64,000 bases of DNA from assembly GCA_002707495.1 (NCBI GenBank), contig PAMZ01000014.1, positions 1-64,000 of the forward strand. The letters run 5' to 3'. Source of the stretch: Halobacteriovoraceae bacterium (lineage in GTDB: Bacteria; Bdellovibrionota; Bacteriovoracia; Bacteriovoracales; Bacteriovoracaceae). Below the pieces are notes generated by a model. That model saw only the letters and a list, made by a program, of their open reading frames with translations. It made no database searches and had not been told where the DNA came from. The position numbers and the translations under genes were made by a program. Shown piece by piece: positions 17,003 through 25,544 of the stretch; the stretch's first letter is position 1; each line of letters opens with the position of its first letter.

Positions 17003-19384
17003 ATGCCGAAAGAACTTTGTGACCACTGCCAAGAAAAAATTGTTGTCAGCTTTGAAGAAAAGATTGCAGGTGAAGTCAAAAGATTTTGCTGCAATGGCTG
17101 CAGAACTGTTTATAAAATCCTAAGTGAAAATGATCTCAAGGACTATTATAAGATTAGAGAAGGCAGAAGCGAATCTATCTCTCAAGCGAATCAGAAAGAA
17201 GCTAGATTTAAATACCTAGATGACGAAGAGTTCAAAAAAAAGTTTCTAAGGTCCAGCGAAAAAGTTCTTCAATTTTCTTTTTATATTGAAGGCGTGCACT
17301 GCGCAGCCTGTCTCTGGGTGCTAGAAAAACTACCTGAACTAAATCCAAATATTATTTCCGCAAGACTTAATATGTCTACTTCTACTCTCTCTATCGAATT
17401 TAATGAGTCTGCAAACCTATCAGAAATTGCTGTTTTAATCACCCAGTTAGGCTACTACCCTCATCCTTTGTTAGCTGAAATCGATTCCGTTCAATTAAAA
17501 AAACAAGAAACGAAAAGAGATGTTATTAGGATAGCCATCGCGTTTTTCTGCATGGGTAATATAATGCTATTTGCTGTCTCAAATTATTTAGGTGCTGAGC
17601 CTAATCTAAAAATATTTTTTGATATTTTTTCTGGTATTCTATTTCTCCCCATCCTTTTTTATAGCTCAACTCCATTTTTTCTAAGTGCGCTTGGCTCAAT
17701 AAGATCGAAACAGCTCTCTATAGACCTTCCTATTGCTCTCGCCCTCATTATGGGGTCTGTGCTGAGTTATTATAGCCTATTAATTGGTCAACATCATATT
17801 TATTTCGATACTCTAGCAACTTTGGTTTTTCTCATACTTTTATCAAGATTTCTCTTAAAAGCGTCTCAACAAAGTAGCCTTACTCACGAAAATATTTATA
17901 GCTTTGCCTCACAAATTCCAGCTAGAAAGCTAGAAGAAGGCAATGCAAAAGAGACATACGCTCGCTTTATCAAGATTAATGATTATGTCGAAATTCATGC
18001 TGGCGAAACCATTCCTATCGACGGAGTTATTACACAAGGAACTTCTAGTACAAATAATGCACTTATAACTGGCGAAATCAACCCCATAGAAGTCAAGTCA
18101 GGAGACCAAGTCTTTTCTGGATGCATAAATAACAGTGCTACATTAGTCGTCAAGGCGACATCCACTCTGGAAAAAAGTGAACTGGGAAAAGCTCTAAAAC
18201 AAATAGAAAAAGGGTGGCAGGGAAAGACTAGCCTAATGCGCTTGAGTGATAAGATAACTAAATATTTCGTTATCTTACAACTTTTGATTGCTGTGATTAC
18301 ATTCATCTACTTTTTCTATGTCGTGGACTTTGAAACAGCCTATCTTAGAGCTCTCACTTTAATTATTATTACTTGTCCATGTGCTTTAGGCTTTACTCCT
18401 CCACTGACTCTCACTATTGCCCTAAGTAAACTAGCTAAAAATGGAATCTTAGTAAAAGACGAAAGAGTTCTAGAAAATATTAATCAATGTCAGGATATAT
18501 TTTTCGATAAAACGGGAACTCTAACTAAAGGAAATTTTCAAATTATAAAGTGGGAGTCACTTTCAAGCCGAGAAGAGGAGGAACGCCTTCTCTATTCACT
18601 GGAGGAAAATTCTAAACATCCCATAGCCAAATCCCTGAGACAGTTTGTTATAAAGCAGTGGAACGACCAGAACAAAAAACTGATTCCGATACAATTTAAA
18701 AAAATTGAGGAGATTCCTGGCAAGGGTATTTCAGCTATTAATGAAAATGGAGACATTTTTGAAATAAAGCCTTTCGGATCACAAAGCGCTCAGACTTCTT
18801 TCTCTCTTTCAAAAAATGATCAAGTTTTGGCAAATATTTACCTCGAAGATGAGATATATCCAGATGCGAAGGCTATTTTGGAGGAGCTGAGATCAAGATT
18901 TAATACCTATTTACTTTCAGGTGATAATGAATCCGTAGTAAAAAAAGTCGGGACGCAATTAAACTTTGAACCAGACAAAAGTTTTTTTTCAAAAACGCCT
19001 CAACAAAAAATGGAAATCATTAAGTCTCATCCGTTGAGTATTATGGTCGGAGATGGAGCCAATGATGCAGTTGCCATCAATTCCGCTTTAGTTGGAGTAG
19101 CTGTCTCCAATAGTATGGATCTCTCTTTAAGGGCCAGTCATGTGTATTTCAATCAAAATAATAGTCTCCAAAGCTTAAAGAAGCTAATCATTGTAGCAAA
19201 TGAGACAGAGCGAATCATTAAAAGAAACGTATCTTTTTCCCTCATCTATAATCTCGCAGGAGTTTACTTAGCTATCATCGGAGTTATTACTCCTCTACTG
19301 GCGGCTATACTTATGCCACTTAGCTCTTTTACCGTACTGGCTTCAAGCCTTTTTACAACAAAGCGAATGCGTAATAATACTTAA
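17003..19384 (+). CDS. ccoI: Copper-transporting P-type ATPase CcoI/FixI
   Basis: A 793-residue P1B ATPase. It opens with the extra Cys-rich domain typical of CcoI/FixI (CDHCQEK at 6-12; CCNGCRTVY), then a heavy-metal-associated domain with GVHCAAC (Cys100, Cys103). Membrane helices carry the ion-site CPC motif (458-460), and the phosphorylation site is DKTGT (Asp502), with GDGANDAVAI near the C-terminus. CcoI exports copper across the inner membrane for insertion into the CuB site of cbb3 oxidase. It directly precedes ccoS and the oxidase genes, which supports this subclass over a detoxifying CopA. Confidence 0.94.
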   Translation: MPKELCDHCQEKIVVSFEEKIAGEVKRFCCNGCRTVYKILSENDLKDYYKIREGRSESISQANQKEARFKYLDDEEFKKKFLRSSEKVLQFSFYIEGVHCAACLWVLEKLPELNPNIISARLNMSTSTLSIEFNESANLSEIAVLITQLGYYPHPLLAEIDSVQLKKQETKRDVIRIAIAFFCMGNIMLFAVSNYLGAEPNLKIFFDIFSGILFLPILFYSSTPFFLSALGSIRSKQLSIDLPIALALIMGSVLSYYSLLIGQHHIYFDTLATLVFLILLSRFLLKASQQSSLTHENIYSFASQIPARKLEEGNAKETYARFIKINDYVEIHAGETIPIDGVITQGTSSTNNALITGEINPIEVKSGDQVFSGCINNSATLVVKATSTLEKSELGKALKQIEKGWQGKTSLMRLSDKITKYFVILQLLIAVITFIYFFYVVDFETAYLRALTLIIITCPCALGFTPPLTLTIALSKLAKNGILVKDERVLENINQCQDIFFDKTGTLTKGNFQIIKWESLSSREEEERLLYSLEENSKHPIAKSLRQFVIKQWNDQNKKLIPIQFKKIEEIPGKGISAINENGDIFEIKPFGSQSAQTSFSLSKNDQVLANIYLEDEIYPDAKAILEELRSRFNTYLLSGDNESVVKKVGTQLNFEPDKSFFSKTPQQKMEIIKSHPLSIMVGDGANDAVAINSALVGVAVSNSMDLSLRASHVYFNQNNSLQSLKKLIIVANETERIIKRNVSFSLIYNLAGVYLAIIGVITPLLAAILMPLSSFTVLASSLFTTKRMRNNT

Positions 19385-19392
19385 CTCTAGAT

Positions 19393-19434
19393 ATGATTTA
19401 GATCATGTTTTTAAACACCTTTTTCACCTAAATT
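19393..19434 (+). promoter_or_regulatory. FNR/FixK-type class II promoter of the cbb3 operon
   Basis: ATGATTTAGATCAT (19393-19406) contains the FNR half-sites TGAT-N4-ATCA as a perfect palindrome. A -10 box TAAATT lies at 19429-19434. If transcription begins seven bases after it (19441), the palindrome is centred at -41.5, exactly the position where FNR/Crp-type activators replace the -35 box. cbb3 oxidase genes are classical targets of FNR/Anr/FixK under low oxygen. The regulator itself is not in the window. Confidence 0.75.
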
Positions 19435-19453
19435 AAGGGGAGTTAAGGTTTTT

Positions 19454-19630
19454 ATGGATATTCTGTTTTTGACCATTCCTATTGCTCTCGTACTTGCTCT
19501 TATTTTTTTAGGAGTTTTTATCTCATCAGTTTTAAAGGGCCAGTTTGAAGACCTCGACACGCCTGCACACCGAATCTTACTAGAAGAAAAATCAATAAAA
19601 GGAAAAACAAATGAATCAGAACAACCCTAA
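19454..19630 (+). CDS. ccoS: cbb3 oxidase maturation protein CcoS
   Basis: A 58-residue protein that starts [18 protein letters not shown], one membrane helix, followed by [15 protein letters not shown]. This fits the CcoS/FixS pattern (hydrophobic helix, then GQF-DL--PA-RIL). CcoS is needed for cofactor insertion into cbb3 oxidase and is always near CcoI. AGTTAAGG lies before the ATG. The gene overlaps the next start codon by 20 bases, in another frame, so translation is likely coupled. Confidence 0.93.
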   Translation: MDILFLTIPIALVLALIFLGVFISSVLKGQFEDLDTPAHRILLEEKSIKGKTNESEQP

Positions 19631-21767
19631 AACTGAAACATTTAAGTACGACGATAAGATCGTAAAAATGTTCTCTGTCGTGACCCTTTTGTGGGGAGCG
19701 GTAGGTATGCTGGTGGGAGTCCTTATTGCAAGTCAGCTAGCTGATTGGCGGATGAATTTAGGGCTAGAATGGTTAACCTTCGGAAGACTAAGACCACTTC
19801 ACACCAATGCCGTCATTTTTGCTTTTGTCGGAAATGGAATATTTGCTGGAATCTACTATTCTCTCCAAAGACTTTGTAAAGCTAGATTATTTTCTGATGT
19901 TTTAAGCCGAATTCACTTCTGGGGCTGGCAACTAATTATTGTCTCTGCTGCTATTACTCTTCCACTTGGTTATACCCAAAGTAAAGAATATGCGGAACTA
20001 GAATGGCCGATTGATATTGCCATCACGCTTATCTGGGTCGTTTTCGCAGTCAATTTTTTCGGAACACTTTTTAAACGCCGTGAAAAGCATATCTACGTCT
20101 CAATTTGGTTTTATATTTCCACAATCATAACTGTTGCGATGCTTCACATCGTAAATTCACTTGAAATTCCGGTGAGTTTCATGAAAAGTTATCCCGTTTT
20201 TGCCGGTGTACAGGATGCTCTTATTCAATGGTGGTATGGACATAATGCAGTTGCATTTTTTCTTACCACTCCAGTGCTAGGGCTTATGTATTATTTTGTT
20301 CCAAAGGCCATAAATCGACCGGTATATTCATATAGACTTTCTATTGTTCACTTCTGGTCACTTATTTTTATTTATATTTGGGCCGGTCCTCACCACCTCC
20401 TCTATACAGCTCTTCCAGAGTGGGCACAGACTTTAGGCATGGTATTTTCCGTTATGCTTTGGGCACCTTCCTGGGGTGGGATGATCAATGGACTTCTTAC
20501 TCTCAGGGGAGCTTGGGATAGAGTCAGACGAGAACCTATTTTAAAATTCTTTGCCACCTCTTTAACATTTTATGGGATGTCTACATTTGAAGGACCGCTT
20601 CTCTCTATTAAGTCAGTAAGCGCTCTTGGACATTATACAGACTGGATCATTGGTCACGTTCATGGAGGAGGAATTGGATGGAACTATTTTCTATCAGCCG
20701 GAATGCTCTATTATATGATTCCAAAACTCTACAATACAAAAATTTACTCTGACAAACTTGGTAATATCCAATTTTGGACGGGGACAATTGGGCTTGGAAT
20801 GTATTACCTCTCGATGCTAACTGCCGGAATTACACAAGGTTTAATGTGGAAGGCCTTAGATGAAAAAGGGGATCTTCTCTACCCAGACTTCGTTGAAACT
20901 GTAACTAGAATTATCCCCCTATATTATGTAAGACTGGTGGGTGGGCTTCTTGTTTTCGCTAGTATCCTAATCATGATTTATAATATCTGGAAAACCATCG
21001 TAAATGCTCCAGCTGATCAAGAGGAAAAAACTTACGAGGCTCCAGTACCAACTTGGAAAAAGCAATCTAATTCAGATCAAGGACATAGAAAGCTTGAAGG
21101 GATGACTGCGATTTTTACTGTACTAGCTTTTCTAGCTGTTTTTGTAGGAACTGCAATCGAATTTGTTCCTGCTTTAATGTCTAATAAGTTTATCGAAATC
21201 AATCCAGATATAAAGCCTTATACTCCGCTAGAGCTTGCAGGTCGTGATATTTATATCCGAGAAGGCTGTTATACCTGTCACTCGCAAATGATCAGACCGA
21301 TGGCCAATGAGCTTCAACGTTATGGTGAACCTAGCCAGGCCACAGAGTTTATCTATGACCGTCCTTTTCAGTGGGGCTCAAGAAGAATTGGACCTGATCT
21401 AGCTCGTGAAGGAGGAAAGCGTCCAGATTTTTGGCATTACAGACATATGATAGATCCAAGGGCTATGACACCCGGATCAATCATGCCTGAATACTCTTGG
21501 CTAGAAAGAAAGAAAACTGATTACAAAATTTTACCGAAAAAACTTAAAGTGATGGCGGCGCTTGGAGTTCCTTACACTGAAGAGGAAATCAAATACGCTA
21601 TCCCGATGGCCAAAAAGCAGGCTGAGCAAATTACAAAGGGAATGGAGTCTGAAGGGGTAAAATTAAAAAATGCGGATAAGCAATTGATTGCTCTTATAGC
21701 TTACCTTCAAAGACTCGGATCAGATTTAGCAAATTCTAGTCATCAAAAAATGGGGAGTTCTAAATGA
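19611..21767 (+). CDS. ccoNO: cbb3 cytochrome oxidase subunits I and II as one fused protein
   Basis: A 718-residue fusion. Residues about 15-470 are the haem-copper oxidase subunit CcoN with many membrane helices and the expected histidines ([60 protein letters not shown]). A linker (about 475-500) leads to CcoO: a membrane anchor ([20 protein letters not shown]), then [12 protein letters not shown] and the haem-binding CYTCH at 553-557. This is the oxygen-reducing core, a high-affinity proton-pumping terminal oxidase. Separate CcoN and CcoO are usual in Proteobacteria; the fused form is known from Bacteroidetes and some other lineages. Confidence 0.95.
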   Translation: MNQNNPKTETFKYDDKIVKMFSVVTLLWGAVGMLVGVLIASQLADWRMNLGLEWLTFGRLRPLHTNAVIFAFVGNGIFAGIYYSLQRLCKARLFSDVLSRIHFWGWQLIIVSAAITLPLGYTQSKEYAELEWPIDIAITLIWVVFAVNFFGTLFKRREKHIYVSIWFYISTIITVAMLHIVNSLEIPVSFMKSYPVFAGVQDALIQWWYGHNAVAFFLTTPVLGLMYYFVPKAINRPVYSYRLSIVHFWSLIFIYIWAGPHHLLYTALPEWAQTLGMVFSVMLWAPSWGGMINGLLTLRGAWDRVRREPILKFFATSLTFYGMSTFEGPLLSIKSVSALGHYTDWIIGHVHGGGIGWNYFLSAGMLYYMIPKLYNTKIYSDKLGNIQFWTGTIGLGMYYLSMLTAGITQGLMWKALDEKGDLLYPDFVETVTRIIPLYYVRLVGGLLVFASILIMIYNIWKTIVNAPADQEEKTYEAPVPTWKKQSNSDQGHRKLEGMTAIFTVLAFLAVFVGTAIEFVPALMSNKFIEINPDIKPYTPLELAGRDIYIREGCYTCHSQMIRPMANELQRYGEPSQATEFIYDRPFQWGSRRIGPDLAREGGKRPDFWHYRHMIDPRAMTPGSIMPEYSWLERKKTDYKILPKKLKVMAALGVPYTEEEIKYAIPMAKKQAEQITKGMESEGVKLKNADKQLIALIAYLQRLGSDLANSSHQKMGSSK

Positions 21768-21946
21768 AATCACTTAAATCGGCTGTCCTATCTGGTGGTT
21801 GGGAACTTCCCTGGCTATCAAATATTGCTCTTCTACTTTTCGTTTTTGTCTTCATGATGATGCTTTATTTAGTCTTTAGAGGCGGATCGAAAGAGCATTT
21901 TAATGAATTAAGTCAAATCCCGCTTGATGATGAAAAAGGAAAATAA
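21764..21946 (+). CDS. ccoQ: CcoQ-like small cbb3 subunit
   Basis: A 60-residue protein overlapping the end of the CcoN-O gene by four bases (ATGA arrangement). It has one membrane helix (about 20-40, [19 protein letters not shown]) and a charged tail, the size and layout of CcoQ, which stabilises CcoP in the complex. Identification rests on size, topology and its position between ccoN-O and ccoP; sequence is poorly conserved in this family. Confidence 0.8.
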   Translation: MKSLKSAVLSGGWELPWLSNIALLLFVFVFMMMLYLVFRGGSKEHFNELSQIPLDDEKGK

Positions 21947-21947
21947 A

Positions 21948-22541
21948 ATGAGTAATGAAGATGAAAAACTAATCATATTAGATGATGAAAAAAAGATCCT
22001 TCTCGATCATGATTATGATGGAATTAGAGAATTAAACCATCCTCTTCCAAAGTGGTGGCTCGTAACTTTCTATATTACGATCATTTTTGCAGCCTATTAC
22101 TATGTCCATCATACTTTTTTGGGCGCAAAATCTCTTGATCAAGAATACCAAGAACATGTAGCTCAAATAGAAGCTGCACAGGCTGAATGGCAGAAAAAGC
22201 ATGGTGGCTTTAATTGGGATAAATATAATGCCTATATCGCTACCCCGGAAGCCAAAAAACTAGGTGCAAAGAGATACAAAAGAAAATGTAAAGCTTGCCA
22301 TGCAAAAGATGGTGGAGGGGGAGTTGGCCCCAACCTTACAGACGATTATTGGATTCACGGTTCTGGTGATGCAGAGATGGTTTATAATATCATCAATCAG
22401 GGAGTCGTAGACAAAGGAATGCAGGCTTGGAAAGGTGTTCTTTCTGAAGAAGAAATTCTAGCTGTGACTGCTCATGTCGTTAATCTTAGAGGAACGACTC
22501 CAAGTGAACCTAAAGAGCCTCAGGGTGAATTAGTAGAATAG
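21948..22541 (+). CDS. ccoP: cbb3 oxidase subunit III, single-haem CcoP
   Basis: A 197-residue protein starting at ATG 21948, with AAAAGGAAA just before it. The N-terminal CcoP signature is clear: HDYDGIRELNHPLPKWWL then one membrane helix (FYITIIFAAYYYVHHTF). There is one cytochrome c motif CKACH (114-118), followed by GVGPNLTDDYWIHG and the haem methionine region around GMQAWKG. Standard CcoP is about 290-310 residues with two CxxCH motifs; this one lacks the second haem domain. It receives electrons from cytochrome c. The short form usually accompanies CcoN-O fusions. Confidence 0.94.
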   Translation: MSNEDEKLIILDDEKKILLDHDYDGIRELNHPLPKWWLVTFYITIIFAAYYYVHHTFLGAKSLDQEYQEHVAQIEAAQAEWQKKHGGFNWDKYNAYIATPEAKKLGAKRYKRKCKACHAKDGGGGVGPNLTDDYWIHGSGDAEMVYNIINQGVVDKGMQAWKGVLSEEEILAVTAHVVNLRGTTPSEPKEPQGELVE

Positions 22542-22544
22542 ATT

Positions 22545-23945
22545 ATGTCAGAGCTTCCAGAGTCACGTCTTCAAACTACAGATGAAAGAGGAAATCGAGT
22601 TTACCTCTTTCCCGAAGACATTAAAGGGTTTTGGAAAACAAGACGTACTTATTTTTATCATTTTTTAATCTTTATATACCTAGTCCTGCCATGGATATAT
22701 ATCGATGGCAGGCAATGGGTATTATTAGATATTCCAAGGCGAGTTTTCCGCATCTTCGGTGTTGAATTTTATGGCCATGATGGACCTCTACTCTTTTTTC
22801 TAGCGGCTGGTTTTGTTTTGCTAATGGCTTTCATTACTAGTATCTGGGGAAGAGTTTGGTGTGGTTGGGCTTGTCCACAGACTGTTTTTATTGATGCTAT
22901 CTACCGAAGAATAGAACGGCTAATAGAAGGAAAAGCAAGGGCCAGAAAAGCTCTTGATAAAGCCCCCTGGAGCTTCGAAAAAGCTTGGAAGCGTTCCTTA
23001 AAATGGTTTTTATATTTAGTTGCCTCACTTCACATCGTTCATTCTTTTCTTGGTTACTTTGTAGGAACTCACAAGCTCTTCTGGATTACATTAGAAACCC
23101 CATCTGAAAATTGGGGGCTTTTTATGACCATGCTTATAATGACCGCAATCATCTTATTTGATTTTGGCTGGTTTAGAGAGCAATTTTGTATCATCGCTTG
23201 TCCTTACGGCAGGTTTCAAAGTGTAGCGATGGACGACAATAGCATGATTGTCGCTTATGACAAGAATCGCGGAGAACCTAGACGCTCCAAACAAACGCCT
23301 AAAGATCAAGAAGGAAGCTGTATTGATTGTAATCGATGCGTGAAAGCATGCCCTACTGGTATTGATATTCGTAATGGAACACAGCTGGAATGTATCGCAT
23401 GTACTATGTGTATTGATGCTTGTGATGAAATCATGGAAAAACTAAAACAACCCAAAGGTCTCATTCGCTACACTTCAGAGAATGAGCTTGCAGGCAAAAA
23501 AATATCTAAACTCCAGCCAAGAAGTTTTATTTACCTGGGTCTCCTTTTAATTCTTTCAATTGCTCTTTATTACTCTTTATCACTGAGACAAAATCTCCAG
23601 GTTCAAATTTTTAAAAGTTCAAAAGAGTCTGCCTATCAGGTGATTAAAAGCTCAAAGAGTGAAACAAAATATCTAAATCACTTTAGAGTAAAGATGTTCA
23701 GCACTCAAATTAGTGAAACTATTTATTCGATAGAGTTAAAAGATAAGAATTCTAAAATCAAACTTACTATTCCCGAGCCTCATTTCAAAATGAGATCCAA
23801 GAACTTTGAAGTTCCGGTCTTTATAGAGTTCTCAAAAGATATCCTTTTTCAAGGTGAACGCATGGTCACTCTCGTATTAAGGGATATTGAAAATAACGAG
23901 ATTCTTCATGAAAAGGAGGTACGGCTTGTCGGACCTTTTAACTAA
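22545..23945 (+). CDS. ccoG: cbb3 oxidase accessory ferredoxin protein CcoG (FixG/RdxA)
   Basis: A 466-residue membrane iron-sulfur protein. It has several helices in the first half, a conserved WGRVWCGWACPQTVFIDAIY block (about 104-123) and two 4Fe-4S cluster sites (CIDCNRCVKACP; CIACTMCIDACDE). The C-terminal region after about 330 is an Ig-like periplasmic domain behind a last membrane helix. CcoG is a cupric reductase involved in supplying copper to cbb3 oxidase. Three bases separate it from ccoP. Confidence 0.94.
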   Translation: MSELPESRLQTTDERGNRVYLFPEDIKGFWKTRRTYFYHFLIFIYLVLPWIYIDGRQWVLLDIPRRVFRIFGVEFYGHDGPLLFFLAAGFVLLMAFITSIWGRVWCGWACPQTVFIDAIYRRIERLIEGKARARKALDKAPWSFEKAWKRSLKWFLYLVASLHIVHSFLGYFVGTHKLFWITLETPSENWGLFMTMLIMTAIILFDFGWFREQFCIIACPYGRFQSVAMDDNSMIVAYDKNRGEPRRSKQTPKDQEGSCIDCNRCVKACPTGIDIRNGTQLECIACTMCIDACDEIMEKLKQPKGLIRYTSENELAGKKISKLQPRSFIYLGLLLILSIALYYSLSLRQNLQVQIFKSSKESAYQVIKSSKSETKYLNHFRVKMFSTQISETIYSIELKDKNSKIKLTIPEPHFKMRSKNFEVPVFIEFSKDILFQGERMVTLVLRDIENNEILHEKEVRLVGPFN

Positions 23946-24612
23946 GCTTTCAGATCTGCCTCTCTACCTGCTTCCCCTTGGAACACTTATTATAGGTTTA
24001 TTAGGGAGTCTTCATTGCATGGGTATGTGTGGACCACTGGTACTTGCTTTTACCCGAACAAAAAAACAGAATTTTCACTATCAAGGCGGAAGGCTAACCG
24101 GATATATGTTTTTAGCGCTGCTATTTTCAACTTTTGGTCTGGGAATAAAATCAGCTCTCAAATCAAGTTTCTTCCTCGATTTCGCTATATATTCTTTGGC
24201 AATCTTCATTTTTCTATATGGGATAAATATCTTACTCAAAGGGAAATTTGATTTTTTAAAAGAGAATAAAATGGGCAGGTTAAGTTCTAGTATTTATAGC
24301 TTTTTAAAACCGTATATAGATGAATCACAATTCTTGGTGGGAGCTTTAAGTATTTTTCTCCCCTGTGGCCTTCTCTATGGACTGATTGCGGTGGTTTTAG
24401 TGGCGAACAATCAATTTCTAGCTCTTATTAGTATTTTTACTTTTTGGCTCGGCACTCTTCCTGGATTGGTGGTCGCTCCCCAAGGGCTAAAGAAATTAGC
24501 TCCTATTCTACGACTACATTCTCCCAAGTTGAGTTCAGCGACTTTTATGATTATTGGCCTGGCAACAATTTATTTTCGCTACCAGACCAGTATAGATTCT
24601 TCCTGTCACTAA
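23926..24612 (+). CDS. SafE/TauE-like membrane protein of the cbb3 cluster (CcoH2/DsbD-like)
   Basis: About 228 residues with six membrane helices. The diagnostic GSLHCMGMCGPLVLAF near the N-terminus and LPCGLLYGL mid-protein belong to the DsbD-like/UreH-type family often annotated as sulfite exporter TauE/SafE and found beside ccoG. Its probable job is copper or redox handling in oxidase assembly. The start is taken as TTG 23926, because AAAGGAGG at 23912-23919 is six bases before it; ATG 23908 would place that ribosome site inside the gene. It overlaps ccoG by 20 bases. Its stop abuts the stop of the convergent peptide gene. Confidence 0.8.
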   Translation: MSDLLTKLSDLPLYLLPLGTLIIGLLGSLHCMGMCGPLVLAFTRTKKQNFHYQGGRLTGYMFLALLFSTFGLGIKSALKSSFFLDFAIYSLAIFIFLYGINILLKGKFDFLKENKMGRLSSSIYSFLKPYIDESQFLVGALSIFLPCGLLYGLIAVVLVANNQFLALISIFTFWLGTLPGLVVAPQGLKKLAPILRLHSPKLSSATFMIIGLATIYFRYQTSIDSSCH

Positions 24613-24786
24613 TTATTGTGGAACCACATTTCCAGCATCCCTTGGTCTAACTTCAGTACCACTAACATCTGGTTTACCTAGCTCACTCTGGCACATGACT
24701 CCTTCCGTTTGCAGGTCACGTTCCTCGCCTACTGCAAATGCTGAAAATGAAGACAATAGAATTAAAGTACATAATAGTTTTTTCAT
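24613..24786 (-). CDS. Small exported peptide, paralogue 1
   Basis: A 57-residue reading with a clear signal peptide (MKKLLCTLILLSSFSAFA), leaving a mature acidic peptide of about 39 residues with one cysteine. It is clearly paralogous to the peptide encoded at 24978-25151: same length (57), TEGV(M/I)CQ-x-E-x-GKP in the middle and GxVVPQ at the end. GAGGAGAG precedes the ATG. A sigma54-like promoter stands 39 bases upstream. No known family recognised; the cysteine lies in the mature part rather than in a lipobox. Roles as a secreted signal, surface peptide or toxin are all open. Confidence 0.85.
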   Translation of the reverse strand: MKKLLCTLILLSSFSAFAVGEERDLQTEGVMCQSELGKPDVSGTEVRPRDAGNVVPQ

Positions 24787-24822
24787 AGCTCTCTCCTCGA
24801 TTTAGTTAGTTACTTATATAGG

Positions 24823-24838
24823 TGCAGGACCTGTGCCA
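24823..24838 (-). promoter_or_regulatory. Sigma54-like -24/-12 promoter of peptide 1
   Basis: On the minus strand TGGCAC-AGGTC-CTGCA has the invariant GG (24837-24836) and GC (24825-24824) exactly ten bases apart, and matches TGGCAC-N5-TTGCA at ten of eleven defined positions. Transcription would start about 12 bases later, leaving a leader of about 25 bases to the ATG. The same layout precedes peptide 2. No enhancer site or activator gene was identified. Confidence 0.6.
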
Positions 24839-24925
24839 AAATTATAAGAGCTAAGCAATTGAAATATTGAAGATTTGGTTTATGTGAAGTGTATAGAAAT
24901 GTGAAACTGTCTAGAAATTATACGA

Positions 24926-24945
24926 GGAGGGCTCGTTGTCCCTCC
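24926..24945 (-). terminator. Possible hairpin terminator after peptide 2
   Basis: GGAGGG (24926-24931) and CCCTCC (24940-24945) form a six-base-pair GC-rich stem with an eight-base loop, 33 bases past the stop of peptide 2. The tail on the minus strand is TCGTATAATTTC, with no real T-run, so termination may be partial. That tail also contains TATAAT, so the site could alternatively be an operator over a promoter for peptide 1. The rest of 24787-24977 holds nothing else I can identify. Confidence 0.35.
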
Positions 24946-24977
24946 AAGTATATGTTTAAAAGAATAATTTTTTGGGC

Positions 24978-25151
24978 CTATTGAGGAACTACGCTTCCAT
25001 CTGCCTCTTCACCTTGAACGGCGTTGGTTGTAGGTTTTCCTTCCTCAGCTTGGCAAATAACACCCTCAGTTACGGACACCCTATCTTCACCATTTGCAGC
25101 AAATACAGATAGAGATCCTAAGACCAATAATAGTAGTAAAAGCTTTTTCAT
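24978..25151 (-). CDS. Small exported peptide, paralogue 2
   Basis: A 57-residue protein starting at ATG 25151, preceded by CAGGAGAGAG. The signal peptide is MKKLLLLLLVLGSLSVFAA, and the mature part is acidic with a single cysteine (VTEGVICQAEEGKP) and the end DGSVVPQ. It aligns without gaps to the peptide at 24613-24786 over the middle and C-terminal motifs. It has its own sigma54-like promoter and a terminator-like hairpin downstream, so it is probably a single-gene unit. No family recognised. Confidence 0.85.
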   Translation of the reverse strand: MKKLLLLLLVLGSLSVFAANGEDRVSVTEGVICQAEEGKPTTNAVQGEEADGSVVPQ

Positions 25152-25189
25152 TTTTCTCTCTCCTGGGTTAAATGAATTGCTTATATATA

Positions 25190-25205
25190 TGCATAGAGCA
25201 TGCCA
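25190..25205 (-). promoter_or_regulatory. Sigma54-like -24/-12 promoter of peptide 2
   Basis: On the minus strand TGGCAT-GCTCT-ATGCA keeps GG (25204-25203) and GC (25192-25191) ten bases apart. The distance from GC to the ATG (41 bases) is almost the same as for peptide 1 (39), and both are followed by ATATAAG. The match to consensus is weaker than at peptide 1. The shared layout between paralogues is the stronger argument. Confidence 0.5.
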
Positions 25206-25292
25206 TTTTTCTATTTGGCCAAGCACTTAGAATCACGAAAAGAAGGCAGTGTGAGGTGTATTAAATATAACTGGTGTTTAAAGTTTAGACAT

Positions 25293-25322
25293 AAAAAAAC
25301 CCGGCACCTGGGTCCGGGTTTT
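25293..25322 (-). terminator. Rho-independent terminator after peptide 3
   Basis: AAAACCCGG (25296-25304) pairs with CCGGGTTTT (25314-25322) around a nine-base loop. On the minus strand the stem runs into seven T. It closes the unit formed by the YD-repeat gene and peptide 3. The flanking A/T runs on both sides make it potentially bidirectional. Confidence 0.85.
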
Positions 25323-25347
25323 CTTTTCATTTAATTTATCAAGTTTT

Positions 25348-25524
25348 TTATTCAGGTACGACGCGACTCCCTGGATTTTCTGGATCGCCTTCAATCTCAG
25401 GTCCTTCAGCACTTCGACCACCGCAATCTACAGATGCTAGCTCATCTGGTGGTGGGCTAGTAGATTCCTGTGCCAGAACTCCAAAACTTAATATTAGCAT
25501 GCTTAATAAGATTAGTATTTTCAT
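25348..25524 (-). CDS. Small exported peptide, divergent paralogue 3
   Basis: A 58-residue protein (start ATG 25524; GGGAGAGA upstream) with signal peptide MKILILLSMLILSFGVLAQ. The mature part is acidic and proline-rich with one cysteine (ASVDCGGRSAEGPE) and ends SRVVPE, matching the VVPQ end of the two neighbouring peptides. It starts 20 bases after the YD-repeat gene and shares its transcript, unlike the other two peptides. Function unknown. The pairing with a Rhs-like protein invites comparison with toxin/immunity or processing partners, but it has a signal peptide and no known domain. Confidence 0.8.
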   Translation of the reverse strand: MKILILLSMLILSFGVLAQESTSPPPDELASVDCGGRSAEGPEIEGDPENPGSRVVPE

Positions 25525-25544
25525 AGTCTCTCCCTCTCTCATCT

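Noticed and set aside
23887..23925. Upstream start for the SafE-like protein
   Set aside because: The ribosome site AAAGGAGG lies after it and points to TTG 23926, giving a normal N-terminus for the family.
24010..24650. Extra plus-strand frames over the SafE-like gene
   Set aside because: They are out-of-frame shadows of a membrane protein gene and carry no domain.
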